From assembly GCF_937616625.2 (NCBI RefSeq), contig NC_065574.1, forward strand, positions 25,608,501 to 25,672,500: DNA of 64,000 bases, in the 5' to 3' direction. This document shows positions 31,800-44,511 of this stretch, piece by piece; within the stretch, counting starts at the first letter, position 1; every line of letters starts with the position of its first letter. Under the pieces are notes generated by a model. The model was given only the letters and a program-made list of their open reading frames with translations, did not search any database and was not told the origin of the DNA. A program made the position numbers and the translations under genes. This DNA comes from Mercurialis annua (lineage: Eukaryota > Streptophyta > Magnoliopsida > Malpighiales > Euphorbiaceae).

Positions 31800-33984
31800 C
31801 TTTATGATTGAAAACATGTATAAATAATCATGGACTTAGAAATTATTATTGGGCATGTAATTTATAATTCCGAGGGCTTTATTATTTTTTCAAAAACGAA
31901 AAAACGCTATTGTGACATTAATTATATTTGATTAAATTTTGTCTAGGAGATTAGTACTTAAGTGGTCCGCTCGTGACCCTCCGATCTATCCTGGAAATTT
32001 TTCTAATGTGATCATTTAACACAATAAGTGATTCGCTTGTGCATTATGTTGTTATCAACGGAATGTGCGGAAAAAGCGAAACCGGAAAAAAAACCCAGAA
32101 AAAAAAAGTAATTTTTTTTTTCATAAAACCAAAAATGCTGAAAAACAGGGTTTACACCAGGGAAAAGTTTTCGGCTCGAAAAAAAACTACTTTTTTTTTC
32201 GTAAAAAACTGAAATGCTGAAAAAGGGGTTTTACACTCGGGAAAACGTTTTCGAATCGAAAAATAAAACCGTAAAAGAGAACCTAAAATAAAAATAGTTT
32301 TTTTAGGATCAATGATCGGTTGAGGCTTTCAGAGGTTTAAGAATGAATTCTCGATACCTAAAGAAAGCAGATATTACATAGTGAATGATTAGAGAATCAT
32401 TTCCGAGATATATAATAGTTTGCTCATTCTATTGTGTGATTGCATGATTAATTTTAGCTTTTATATGTATGAGATGTATGCTAAAATGTGTTGTGTACTT
32501 AGTGAGACCAGAATAATTTAAAACCCTAAAAAATCTTCCGAAAACGTTGAAAGATTATGTTTATATTGATTAATCATTAAATTGATTTATCAATGGCTCT
32601 GCATTGGAGCAATAAACTAACACACTTTGAGTTATCATCTTGTCGGCTATGGATACATAGGGGCGGGATGATATTGTCAAGAGGCCGTTGTTGAGTTTAT
32701 TGTTAAGCATGAGATGTTACTGGTGTAGTCGATATAATATACGGTGAGAAAGGCAATTAGGCGTACCTGAGTCGTATATTGTTCAAATCGATACATCTTA
32801 GTTGATTCAATGGGTTAAACTCAAAATAATGTGGAAACCCAAGAATAGCATTAAGTACTTGAGGGTGAAAGCATTAGGAGCCGAAATTGATTGAACCTTA
32901 TATGAGATATGATGAACAAGTAGTTGTTCAATTATATATCATTTGGATCCCAAGAATAGCATTAAGTACTTGAGTGAAAGATAAATGAATACAAGAACTC
33001 AATCACCCGCTTGAAATCTTTTCCAACGAAGATTTATGTTTTCTATTTTGGAAGTGTAGGATTCGAAAAGGCCATTTTGATAAAGACCAAATCATTATGG
33101 TTAAATATACAAAATAACATGAATACTAACTAGAGATCTTTGTTATCTAAAGGATAATAAGATTAAATAGAATCCTTTAGAGTTACATTCACGTTAGTAA
33201 TCGGCTAGTGGTTTAAAATCTTTTTTGATTGATTAAGATATTTAGATGCCTCCAAGGCTACTGCGGAAAAAAAATTCACATAGGTTAACAAAGAAAAGTG
33301 TTTTCATTTGTTAAGATGTAAGACTGTATAAATCATTGTCGCAAATATTTGGAATATTTGGAAGGCGGTTCGGTCAATAAAAGAAAGTGTTACTTTTGTG
33401 AAACCAAAAAACATTGAAATGGAAATTCAATTAAGTATTGGGAATACTTAAAGGGCAATGACAAGAGGAACGACAATTCCATCAAGAATGTGTCTATCTC
33501 ATGTTCCAATGTCAATTGCTCATTTAAAAGTTTGGGTATTGAATACCGATGCTAATTCTCACATTTGTTTATCCTTTAAGGATTTATTAAAAGTGAGAAC
33601 GAAAGGAAAAATATGAAGTAATCTTAAAGATCCGAAATGACGCAAATGTTGCGGCAAGACCTATAAGATGAACTTCAATTTTCTTAAATAAACATAAGTT
33701 GTACTTAAACAAATTCTTTTTGTACTTACCCAATATAAATAGAAATATCATGTCTGAATTTGTATGATGAATTTGGTAGTTAATTTTCTATTTACAAAGA
33801 ATGTTTGTAGTATTATGTTTGATAATACAAAGTTGGGTATGAGTATGTACAAATGGTCTTTATTATTTGAATAAAGATGTTCAATGCAAAAGATATTTTG
33901 AAAATTAATACCATAAGTTATCAAATCTATAAAAAACTTTGGCATTTATGATTAGGATATATTGCAAAAGATAGACTTAACAAG
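31800..33984 (+). pseudogene. Copia gag-protease-pre-integrase remnant
   Basis: No long frame survives. The zinc knuckle remains at about 33381-33440 (C-Y-F-C...K-K-H, then a stop where Trp is usual, and Ser in place of the last Cys). The protease site reads WVLNTDANSHIC at 33533-33568, where D-T-G is expected: both differences fit G to A changes and remove the catalytic Asp. Near 33938-33984 a W-H-L-stop-L-G-Y-I piece is the GAG-pre-integrase motif. The sequence between 31800 and 33380 is gag-like in position only; I recognise no further motif there. Confidence 0.7.
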
Positions 33985-34135
33985 TTAGCGATTTAAGCCA
34001 AACGTTTACAAACATACAAAACCAATCCAAACGTTTAAAACTTTACGAAACAAATCCAAACGTTTCACCTTTTTAGCGATTTAAGCCAAACGTTTAAAAC
34101 TTTACGAAGCAAATCCAAACGTTTCACATTTTTAG
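33985..34135 (+). repeat. 60-bp satellite, short forward block
   Basis: About two and a half units between the copia break point and the reverse solo LTR. It ends with TTTAG (34131-34135), the left target duplication of that LTR. Confidence 0.9.
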
Positions 34136-37009
34136 TGTCACGACCCAATTTCATGAATCGTGACCAGCGCTAGGGTATGGGTATGGTTGTACCAAAAAGC
34201 AAGCCTCGCGGAAATCAAATAAACATTTAAACCTGCAGAAAACTGCTGGGGGGCAACCGAGACTCCAACCTAGGTCTAGCAGTTTACATTATAGTTCTAA
34301 TATAAATAACTTAAATATCTTAAATGTTCAACAACATGCCTTATATATAACAATGTCGTAATCCAGAGTAATCATGCCAAATATAAATAATCGAATATAT
34401 CGACAATCCCAAAGTGTAATATCAAATGTAATAAATAAACTAGTTTTACTGCGGTCTAAGTGTTTGAAAACAGAAACTAGTTTAAATAACATAAAAACCT
34501 CCGAAGAATCAAAAGAATCGGAGTGGACCAGCTTTCAAATCATAAACCTGGAAAATTTGGGAAAACAACGAGGTCAGATATACTGAGATGAGTTCGCAAT
34601 ACTATTTACATTTATTAAGTTTAAAACCCTTAAATCAAAACAGTTTATACTAATATAGTATGATTATGGAAAACAGTATTGAAATGATCCCAACGTAAAT
34701 ATGACTTAGCATACTGATAAAACCAGAGTGGACGGGAACAAATCCTCGTCATATATATATACCAGCGTAAGCAAGACTTTAATATGCCGTTTCCCAGAGT
34801 ACTTACCGATGCACACAGTCTCGATACAAGCATATCGAGTAGCTTGTTTCAATCCAGATCCATAATCCGTAAAAACAGTTCAAAAGCATTTATAATATTA
34901 AAATACGATGCGGTACTTAATAAAGCGGTAAATAGCACTACAAACTCACTGCTTGCTTATCCACGTGAATCTTGGCAATTAGCTAACCCTGCGTAGACTC
35001 CGAAGCACGATCAGTCGACGGGTCTAAAACAATATATAAGTTAAAATTCATTCAACCCCTAACTTTAAGAATACTAGACACCACATAGGACTAGCACAGT
35101 ACCAAGTCTCGCACAAGCATAGTCAAAACAGAATGGACAATTAATTATATAATGACCCGAGTAAAAAACGAACCACATCGAGTAACACAATACTCAATAA
35201 ATAAATAAGTCAAGTCTATTGAGTTTCCGCTTTAAAATCCGCTCTGCAAAATATTACTTAAATAATATTTAAATAATAACTTAAATCCATTTTCTTAAAT
35301 ATTGGTTTAGCCGAGTTACCAATAACTATCAAGCTACCTCACATGTCGGGTGACCCAAGTCTAACTCGACCCAAAATATTTTATCAAAAATAATAACCAG
35401 AGTTTATAATTTCCAAAAATAACTTTGATAAAATAAATATAATCACATCCAATTATAAAGCATAGTTTATAATTATAAACCACTTTGGTAAAATAATAAA
35501 TCAATATTTAAAACGGAACCCAATAGCTTTAACTTCAAGTAACTCAAGTTACAACCAATTTACTTAATTGAAATAAATTAAGAAAATCGTTCAAGATCTC
35601 AAACGTCAAATTGACACGCCGAGTCAAATTTAAAATAAACATAATTACTCAAGTAATTAATAATTACCAACAAAACCCATCGCTAAAATAATTTAATAAC
35701 TAATTAAAAGACTAAATTATAAATTTAGTTAAATTGGCACGCCAAGCCAAAAATATCTAAAATTATAAATAATTACCCGAATAATTATATAGTTATAGGA
35801 AAATAATATAAATATCGTTTTCCGATTATAATTATAAAAAACACAATTTAAATTATAGTCGCAACTAACCTTATTTTCATTTTTAAAATAATGAGAACAA
35901 TTAGCAATTTAGAAATCAAACGATAATTGAGAGTTCGGTTTGAAATTGGTAATAACCTAAAACAATAGTGTCATATTCTAAATAATCATATTAAATCAAG
36001 TGGCCAAAAGAAGGGACCTAAAGCTAAGATTATCCATTCTATTCTTTAAAACTTAAACATGGCAATTTTTATTATCCTGTGAAAGAAAATAAAGGCATGC
36101 ATTGATTAAAGAAAGACATGCATAATCAAAGAAAGACAATGCATAATTAAGAAAGACATGCATAATTAAGAAACCCACAGCGTCCATTTCAAACATAACA
36201 AACCCATATTTTATAAACCAAATCCTATAAATTAAGAATGAATGAATTGTTAGACAACACAACCAAACACAACGGCCACATGACTTTGAAATTTCCATCA
36301 TTCCCGCCAACCCATCAACAACAAAGATTTTAAAATAAAACGAATGGCAGCAACCAAGAATAAATGCAAGAACAAAAATAAATCAAATACTGGACATGAG
36401 AACACTCGATGAAATCAAACCCAACAATCTTAACAACTCAAAGCAACATATAACATTTAGTTTCAATTCAACAAAATGGCAGCAACATATGACAAAGAAA
36501 CCAAAACAGTAAAACTGAGACAAAGGGACGAGACGAATGACAGATCTTATTCTCAACCTTATTGTAATCCAGTAATTAAGCCACCACACATCAGATTATA
36601 ACCTTAGGAATCACATAGTTAGCCCTAGCAATCTAAGAAACCATCGGCAGCAACTATAGAAAACCAAGCAACCATAGAATATTTAAAAGCGGTGAAACGA
36701 CGGCGCTTAGTACGGAGAGAATAACGTACCGAATAACGAATTTCAAAGCTTAGGATTGTAGAGGATTGAGTCTACTATAGCTGAGACGAGACGGATTCCA
36801 ATTCGATTCTAAAACGAATGAGATATTGATTAAGAACGGAACGTGACGATATTAAAAGCAAAAGGAAGAACAGAGTAACATGAATCTCTTACCGAATTTT
36901 TACAGCAAAGAAGATGGGTTAAGAATGTGTAATTTTTTGAGAGTTCAGATGGTGAATGTGACGGCTAGGTTAGATATGAATGATAGGAAAAATTTAGGGT
37001 TTAAAAACG

Positions 37010-37017
37010 TATAAATA
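37010..37017 (-). promoter_or_regulatory. TATA box of reverse solo LTR
   Basis: Plus-strand TATAAATA reads TATTTATA on the coding (minus) strand. It lies about 190 bp inside the 5' end of the LTR. Confidence 0.55.
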
Positions 37018-37055
37018 GGAAAGCAAACAAGCCACAAACCACAGCAATCCATATG

Positions 37056-37104
37056 GTTCAACCAAAATTTTGGTTGAACTACAATTATTTTGGTTGAACC
37101 AAAA
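37056..37104 (-). promoter_or_regulatory. Palindromes upstream of the reverse solo LTR TATA box
   Basis: A perfect 24-bp palindrome (37056-37079, half-site GTTCAACCAAAA) is followed by a 17-bp one (37088-37104, TTTTGGTTGAACCAAAA) made of the same half-site. They lie 39-87 bp upstream of the TATA box, matching the location of the unrelated GTGTGCG palindromes in the sister LTR. Confidence 0.75.
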
Positions 37105-37203
37105 TCCAAACCAACCAAAATCAAATCGAACCACGAATTCACAAACGACCCTAAATTTTACCGGAAACTCATCGGAATATTTAAAAAAATACGGGATATT
37201 ACA

Positions 37204-37450
37204 TTTAGCAATTTAAGCCAAACGTTTACAAATGTTACGAAACAAATTCAAATGTAACCTTTTTGGCGAGTTCATCAAAACGTTTAAAACGTTACGAAAC
37301 CAATCCAAATGTTTAAAACGTTACGAAACAAATCCATACGTTTCACATTGTTAGCGATATAAGCCAAACGTTTACAAACGTTACGAAACAAATCCAAACG
37401 TCACCTTTTTATTGATTTATGCCAAACGTTTTAAACTTACGAAAAAAATA
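37204..37450 (+). repeat. 60-bp satellite, forward block
   Basis: Begins with the TTTAG target duplication of the solo LTR and continues as forward units until a switch near 37450 (ACGAAAAAAATA then GACGTTTGTAAAC). Confidence 0.9.
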
Positions 37451-38974
37451 GACGTTTGTAAACATTTTCCTTAAATCGCGAAAAAGGTGAAACATTCGGA
37501 TTTGTTTCGTGGAATTTGTAAACGTTTGTCTTAAATTGCTAATGTTTACAAACATTATGAAATAAATCCAAACGTGTCACTCTTTTAGCGAAGCCAAATG
37601 TTTACAAAAATTACGAAGCAAATCCAAACGTTTTACCTTTTTAGTGATTGAAGCCAAATGTTTCATCTTTTTAGCGATTTAAGCCAAACATTTACAAACG
37701 CTATGAAACAACGTTTGGATTGTTCCATAAAGTTTGTAAGAGTTTGGCTTAAAATGCTAAAAATGTGAAACGTTTGGATTTTTTTCGTAACGTTTGTAAA
37801 CGTGTGGCTTAAATCCCCAAAAAAGTGAAACGTTTTGATTTGCTTCGTAATGTTTTAAACATTTGAATTTGTACGTTAAAACGTTATGAAACAAAACCAA
37901 ACATTTGGATTTGTTTCGTAACGTTTAAAACGTTTGGATTGGTTTCGTACCGTTTGTAAGCGTTTGGCTTAAATCGCTAAAAAGGTGAAACATTTCGATT
38001 GGTTTTGTAACGTTTGTAAGCGTTTGACTTAAATCGCTAAAAAGGTGAAACGTTTGGATTGGTTTCGTAACATTTTAAACGTTTTGCGTAAATTGACTAA
38101 AAGGTGAGACATGAAATGTTTCGATTTGTTTCCTAACATTTGTAAACATTTGAATTTGTTTCGTAACGTTTGTAAACGTTTGACTTAAATCACTAAAAAG
38201 GCAAAACATGGATTTGTTTCGTAACGCTTTAAACGTTTGGATTGGTTTCATAACGTTTTAAATGTTTGACATAAATCGCTAAAAATTTGAAACGTTTGGA
38301 TTTGTTTCGTAACTGTCGTAAATGTTTGGCTTAAATCGCTAAAAAGGAGAAACGTTTGGATTTGTTTCGTAGCGTTTGTAAACGTTTGGCTAAAATAGCT
38401 AAAAATGTGAAACGTTTGGATTTGTTTTGTAACGTTTGAAATGTTTGGATTTGTTTCGTAACGTTTGTATACGTTTGGCTTAAATCGCTAAAAATGTGAA
38501 ATTATTGGATTTGTTTCGTAATGTTTTAAACGTTTGGATTAGTTTTGTAACGTTTTAAACTTTTGGCTTAAATCCCTAAAAAGGTGAAAAGTTTGGAACT
38601 GTTTCGTAACGTTTGTGTGAAACATTTGGATTTGTTTCGTAACGTTCTAAACGTTTTGAATTGTTTTGGATTAAATCGCTACAAAGGTGAAACGTTAGGA
38701 TTTGTTTCGTAACGTTTAAAACGTTTGGATTGGTTTCGTAACGTTTTAAATGTTTGACTTAAATCGCTACAAAGGTGAAACGTTAGAATTTGTTTCGTAA
38801 CGTTTTAAACGTTTGGATTGATTTCGTAACGTTTTAAACGTTTGGATTAAATCACTAAAAAGGTGAAATGTTTGGATTTGTTTAATGTTTGTAAACGTTT
38901 GGCATAAATCTCTAAGAAGGTGAAATGTTTGGATTTGTTTCGTAATGTTTGTAAACGTTTGGCTTAAATAGATA
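37451..38974 (-). repeat. 60-bp satellite, mainly reverse with small forward pieces
   Basis: Reverse at 37451-37542, forward at about 37543-37710, reverse at about 37711-37872, a forward scrap of about 30 bp at 37873-37902, then reverse to about 38974. The density of switches is the highest in the window. Confidence 0.87.
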
Positions 38975-41327
38975 AAACGTTTACAAACGTTACGAAACAA
39001 AACCAAACGTTTCACCTTTTTTAGCGAATTAATCCAAACGTTCACAAACTTTGCGAAACCAATCCAAACGTTTCACCCATTTAGCGATTTAAGCCAAACG
39101 TTTACAAACGTTACAAAACAAATCCAAATGTTGAAAACATTAATAAACAAAACCAAGCTTTTCACCTTATTAGCGTTATGCCAAACGTTTACAAACGTTA
39201 CGAAACAAATCCAAACGTTTCACATTTTTAGCGATTTAAGCCAAAACATGTACAAACGTTACAAAACGAAACCAAACGTTTCTCCTTTTTAGCAATTTAA
39301 GCCAAATATTTACAAACGTTACGAAACCAATCCAAACGTTTCATCTTTTTAGCGAATTAAGCCAAACGTTTAATACATTACGAAATAAATCCAAACGTTT
39401 AACCCATTTAGCGATTTAAAACAAACGTTTTCAAACGTTACAAAACAAATCCAAACGTTTAAAACGTTACGAAACAAAACCAAATTTTCACCTTTTTAGC
39501 AATTTATGCCGAACGATTACAAACATTACGAAACAAATTCCAAACGTTTCCCATTTTTAGCGATTTAGGCCAAAACATTTATAAACGTTATGAATCAAAA
39601 CCAAAATTTTCACCTTTTTAGCAATTTAAGCCAAATGTTTACCAACGCTACGGAACCAATCCAAACATTTCCCCTTTTTAGCGACTTAAACCGAACGTAA
39701 AAAAACATTACGAAACCAATCCAAATGTTTCACCTTTTTACCGATTTAAGCCAAACGTTTAAAACGTTATGAAACAAATCCAAGCGTTTCACCTTTTTAG
39801 CGATTTAAGCGAAACATTACGTTTGGAAAGCAATCCAAACGTTTAAAACGTCACGAAACAAATCCAAATGTTTCACCATTTTAGCAATTTGAACAAAACG
39901 CTTACAAACGTTACAAAACAAAACTGAACGTTTCACCTTTATACCGATTTAAGGTAAATGGTTACAAACGTTACGAAACAAATCCAAACGTTTCCCTTTT
40001 ATAGCGATTTAAGCCAAACATTTAAAAGTTTATGAAACCAATCCAAACGTTTACAAACTTTACGTAAAAAAACCAAACGTTTTACCTTTTTAGCGATTTA
40101 GGACAAACGTTAAAAACGTTATGAAACCAATCCAGATGTTTACAAACGTTACGAAACAAATCAAAATGTTTTACCATTTTAGCAATTTAACCAACGTTTC
40201 CCCTTTTAGTAATTTATTCCAAACGTTACTAATACAAAAACGTTACGAAACAAATCTGAACGTTTCACCTTTTTAGCGATTTAATCCAAATGTTTAAAAC
40301 ATTACAAAACCAATTCAAACGTTGCCAACGCTACGAAACAAATCCAAACGTTTGAAATATTAAGAAACCAATCCAAACGTGTTATCGTTTTAGTGATATA
40401 AGCGAAACATTTACAAACGTTACGAAACAAATCCAAATGTTTCACCTTTTTAGTCATTTAAGCCAAACGTTTAAAACTTTACGAAACCAATCCAAATTTT
40501 TAAAACGTTACGAAACAAATCCAAACATTTCACATTTTTTAACGATTTAAGCCAAACATTTACAAACATTACAAAACAAAACCAAACGTTTCACCTCTTT
40601 AGCGATTTAAACCAAACGTTTACAAACGTTTAGAAAGAAATCCACACGTTTCGCTTTTTTGGCGATTTAAGCCAAACGTTAAGAAACAAATCCAAACATT
40701 TAACCTTTTTAGCAATTTAAGCCAAACGTTTACAAACGTTACAAAACCAATCCAAATGTTTAAAACATTACGAAACAAATCCAAACGTTTCACCTTTTTA
40801 GCGATTTAAGCCAAACGTTTAAAACGTTACGAAGCAAATCCAAACGTTTCACATTTTTACCGATTTAAGCCAAACATTTACAAATGTTACGAAACAAATT
40901 CAAATGTAACCTTTTAAGCAATTTCAGCCAAACGTTTAAAACGTTACAAAACCAATCCAAACATTTAAAACGTTACGAAACAAATCCAAGCGTTTCACCT
41001 TTTTAGCGATTTATGCCAAATGTTTACAAACATTACGAAACAAATCGAAACGTTTCACCTTTTTAGCGATTTAAGCCAAATGTTTACAAAAGTTATGAAC
41101 CAAATCCAAGCGTTTCACCTTTTTAGCGATTTAAGCCAAACGTTTAGAAACGTAACGAAACTAATCCAAATGTTTCAGCTTTTTAGCAATTTAAGTCAAA
41201 TGTTTACAAACGTTACGAAACAAATCCAAACGTTTCCCATTTTTAGCGATTTAAGCCAAAAGTTTACAAACGTTACAAAATAAATCCAAACGTTTCATCT
41301 TTTTAGCAATTTAAGCCAAACGTTTTA
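38975..41327 (+). repeat. 60-bp satellite, forward block
   Basis: Forward units; exact 60-bp phasing around 41020-41283 produces an open frame of 87 codons. Ends at a head-to-head switch near 41327 (CCAAACG then TTTTAAACGTTTGG). Confidence 0.92.
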
Positions 41328-41526
41328 AACGTTTGGTTTAAATCGTTAAACATGTGAAACGTTTGGATTTGTTTCGTAACGTTTTAAACGTTTGGCTTAA
41401 ATCGCTAAAAGGGTGAAACGTTAGGATTTGTTTCTTAACGTTGGTAAACGTTTGGCTTCAATCGCTAAAAAGGTGAAATGTTTTGATTAGTTTCGTAACG
41501 TTTTAAAAGTTTGGCTTAAATCGCTA
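41328..41526 (-). repeat. 60-bp satellite, short reverse block
   Basis: About three reverse units enclosed by forward arrays, ending at CGCTACC then TTTTTAAATATTTAAGCC. Confidence 0.88.
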
Positions 41527-43418
41527 CCTTTTTAAATATTTAAGCCAAACCTTAATAACGTTACGAAAGCAATCCAAACGTTTCAGACATTACGAAACAA
41601 ATCCAAATGTTTCACATTTTTAGCGATTTAAGCCAAACATTTACAAACTTTAGGAAACAAATCCTAACGTTTTGCCTTTTTAGCGATTTAAGCGATACTT
41701 TTACAAAAGTTACGAAACAAAACCAAGCATTTCACCTTTTTAGCGATTTAACCCAAACGTTTAAATCGTTACGAAACAAATCCAAACGTTTCCCCTTTTT
41801 AGCGATTTAGCCAAATGTTTACAATTGCTACGAAACAAATCCAAACGTTTCCCCTTTTTAGCGATTTAAGCCAAATGTTTAAAACGTTACGAAACCAATC
41901 CAAACATTTCCCCTTTTTAGCGATCGAAGCCAAATATTTACAAACGTTACGAAACAAATCCAAACGTTTCACATTTTTAGCGATTTAAGCGAAACGTTTA
42001 CAAACGTTATTAAAAAAATACAAACGTTTCACCGTTTTTGCAATTTTATGCAAAACATTTAAAACGTTACAAAACAAATCAATATGTTTAAAACGTTATG
42101 AAATAAATCCAAACGTTTCACGTTTTTAGCAGTTTAAGCCAAACGTTTACAAAAGTTACGAAACAAAACCAAAAGTTTCACCTTTTTGTCAATTTAAGCC
42201 AAAAGTTTACAAACGTTACGAAACAAAATCAAATGTTTTACCTTTTTAGCAATTTAAGAAAAACGTTTACAAACGTTACGAAATAAATCCAAATGTTTTC
42301 CCTTATTAGCTATTTAAGCCAGACGTTTACAAACGTTACGTAACAAATCCAAATGTTTCCCCTTTTTAGCGATTTAAGCCAAACGTTTAAAACGTTACGA
42401 AATCAATCCAAACATTTAAAATGTTACGAAACAAATCCAAATGATTCACTTTTTTAGCGATTTAAGCCAAAAGTTTACAAACAAATCCAAATGTTTCACC
42501 TTTTTAGCGATTTAAGCCAAACGTTTCCAAAAGTTACGAAATAAATCCAAACGTTTCACATTTTAAGCGATTTAAGCCAATTTTTTACAAATGTACGAAA
42601 AAAATCCAAACATTTCCCCTTTATATCAATTTAAGCCAAATATTTAAAACATTACGAAACTAATCCAAGCGTTTAACATTTTTAGCGATTTAAGCCCAAA
42701 GTTTAAAACGTTACAAAACCAATCCAAGCGTTTAAAACGTTAGAAAACAAATCCAAACGTTTAAAACTTTACGAAACAAATCCAAACGTTTCACCTTTTT
42801 AGATATTTAAGCCAAACATTTATAACGTTATGAAACCAATCCAAACGTTTATAATTATACGAAACAAAACCAAACGTTTCACCTTTTAAGCAATTTAAGC
42901 CAAACGTTTAAAAACGTTACGGAACAAATCCGAACGTTTCACCTTTTTAGCGATTTAAGCCAAACGTTTGTAAACGTTACGAAACAAATCCAAATACTTC
43001 ACCTTTTTAGCGATTTAAGCCAAACATTTAAAACGTTACAAAACCAATCCAAACGTTTCACGCTTCACCTTTTTAGAGATTTAAGCCAAACCTTTAAACC
43101 GTTACGAAACTAATCCAAACATTTAAAACGTTACAAAACAAATCCTAAAGTTTTACCTTTTTAGCGATTTAAGCCAAACATTTACAAACGTTGAGAAACA
43201 AAAACAAATGTTTTTCCTATTTACAAACGTCACAAAGCAATCATTTACAAACGTGACAAAACAAATCCAAATGTTTCACATTTTTAGCGATTTAAGCCAA
43301 ACTTTTAAAACGTTATGAAACCAATCAAAACCCAAATATTTACAAACATTACGAAACAAAACCAGATGTTTCACCTTTTTAGCAATTTATGTCAAACATT
43401 TACAAACATTACAAAGAA
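41527..43418 (+). repeat. 60-bp satellite, forward block
   Basis: Forward units with many 29-bp variants; ends near 43418 (ACAAAGAAAA then TCGCTAAAAAGG). Confidence 0.92.
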
Positions 43419-43853
43419 AATCGCTAAAAAGGTGAAACGTTTGGATTTGTTTTATAACGTTTTAAAGTTTGAATTTGTTTCATAACGTTTGTAAACGTTT
43501 GAATTAAATTGCTAAAAAGGTGAAACGTTCGGATTTGTTTTGTAAAATTTTTAACGTTAGGATTTATTTTGTAACGTTTTAAATGTTTGGCTTAAATCGC
43601 TGAAAAGGTGAAACGTCTGGTGTTGTTTCGTAACGTTTGTAAACATTTGGTTTTGGATTTGTTTCGTAACGTTTTTAAACGTTTGGCTTAAATCGCTAAA
43701 AATGTGAAACATTTGGATTTATTTTGTCATGTTTGTAAATATTTGGGTTTGGATTTGTTTCGTAACGTTTTTAAACGTTTGGCTTAAATCGCTAAAAATG
43801 TGAAACGTTTGGCTTAAATCGCTAATTGGTTTCGTAACGTTTTAAATGTTTGA
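43419..43853 (-). repeat. 60-bp satellite, reverse block beside the Tat fragment
   Basis: Reverse units containing a local duplication: TTGGATTTGTTTCGTAACG with TTTTTAAACG occurs at about 43654 and again near 43748. Ends near 43853 where non-satellite sequence begins. Confidence 0.9.
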
Positions 43854-44461
43854 CTAAAGTTTATAACAAAGTTTGCATCTAAAGTTTGTTTTTTTATGCT
43901 TGAGAGTGTGGCGTTCTTTTGTGCCGCACAGATATTTTGTATAATATTACATATTTGCCTTTTCTCTTATTTGTTTTTCTTGTTGTACTGTGTATTGTTT
44001 TGTGAGATTTTTTTGAAGTTTTTGATTTCTTGCCTGCTTGCTTGTTTGTCGATTCACGCTACTGTTGTGTTTCTATTGTTTGTTTATTTTGGTAGATATG
44101 TTTCTCCGTTTTGTTTGGCCATTGCTATAATGAGATATGTATCTCTTTTGTTTTTGACCATTGTCATAAGAAGTCTATTCCTCTTTTGTTTGGACGTTGC
44201 ATTGGGGCATATGTATCTCCCGAGTCGCTTTTTATGTTTATTTGTTTATATCTTCCGATTTTGCTATTGCTTTTAGTTTGCATTTTGCTACTTTTTCAGA
44301 AAGAGTACTTTGATTGTATTGAAATTGACATGAAGATGCTAGTTGATACAAAAATGAAGGCTACTATCTTTCTCTTTTGGCCTTCGTCCTTCGACTTTCT
44401 CCTTGTGGTCATTATATCCTTCCTTCTCCTTCAGGGCGATAGTGTAGCATATGGCCGCTAT
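43854..44461 (-). other. Downstream spacer of the Tat fragment with imperfect tandem repeats
   Basis: Immediately after the protease, reading on the minus strand, coding-like sequence persists briefly past a stop (C-Y-T-I-A-L-K then Glu/Lys-rich). Near 44112-44215 three imperfect copies of TTTTGTTTGG..CATTG..ATATGTATCTC (plus strand) occur. A plus-strand open frame rich in Phe/Leu/Cys here is an antisense by-product. Confidence 0.5.
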
Positions 44462-44511
44462 CTATTGATCTCCCTTCAAGTTGATTACTTCTCCCGGGGT
44501 TGGTATCTTTA

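Larger units (their letters stand above)
29570..33984 (+). mobile_element. Ty1-copia retrotransposon, 3'-truncated and decayed
   Basis: Order: LTR (29570-31540), PBS, a gag remnant with zinc knuckle, protease, and a GAG-pre-integrase remnant; then the element stops abruptly and satellite resumes at about 33985. No integrase core, RT, RNase H or second LTR is present. The satellite is reverse-oriented on the left and forward-oriented on the right, so the missing half was lost in a rearrangement, not by simple truncation at insertion. The copia order (protease before pre-integrase) supports the superfamily. Confidence 0.82.
34136..37203 (-). mobile_element. Solo LTR in reverse, 3,068 bp, perfect target duplication
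   Basis: On the plus strand it starts TGTCACGACCC and ends GGGATATTACA, i.e. the reverse complement of the TGTAATATCCC...GGGTCGTGACA type. The 5-bp target duplication TTTAG is perfect (34131-34135 and 37204-37208), and the two sides join into a normal satellite unit. It is homologous to 10231-13127 (for example the CAAGCTACCTCACATGTCGG block at 35332-35351). Open frames inside show no recognisable product. The AACTCGG tandem motif of the other two copies is not recognisable here. Confidence 0.92.

Noticed and set aside
36053..37142. Minus-strand frames of 65-85 codons in the reverse solo LTR
   Set aside because: Not conserved in the forward sister LTR; composition-driven; they fall in the U3/leader.
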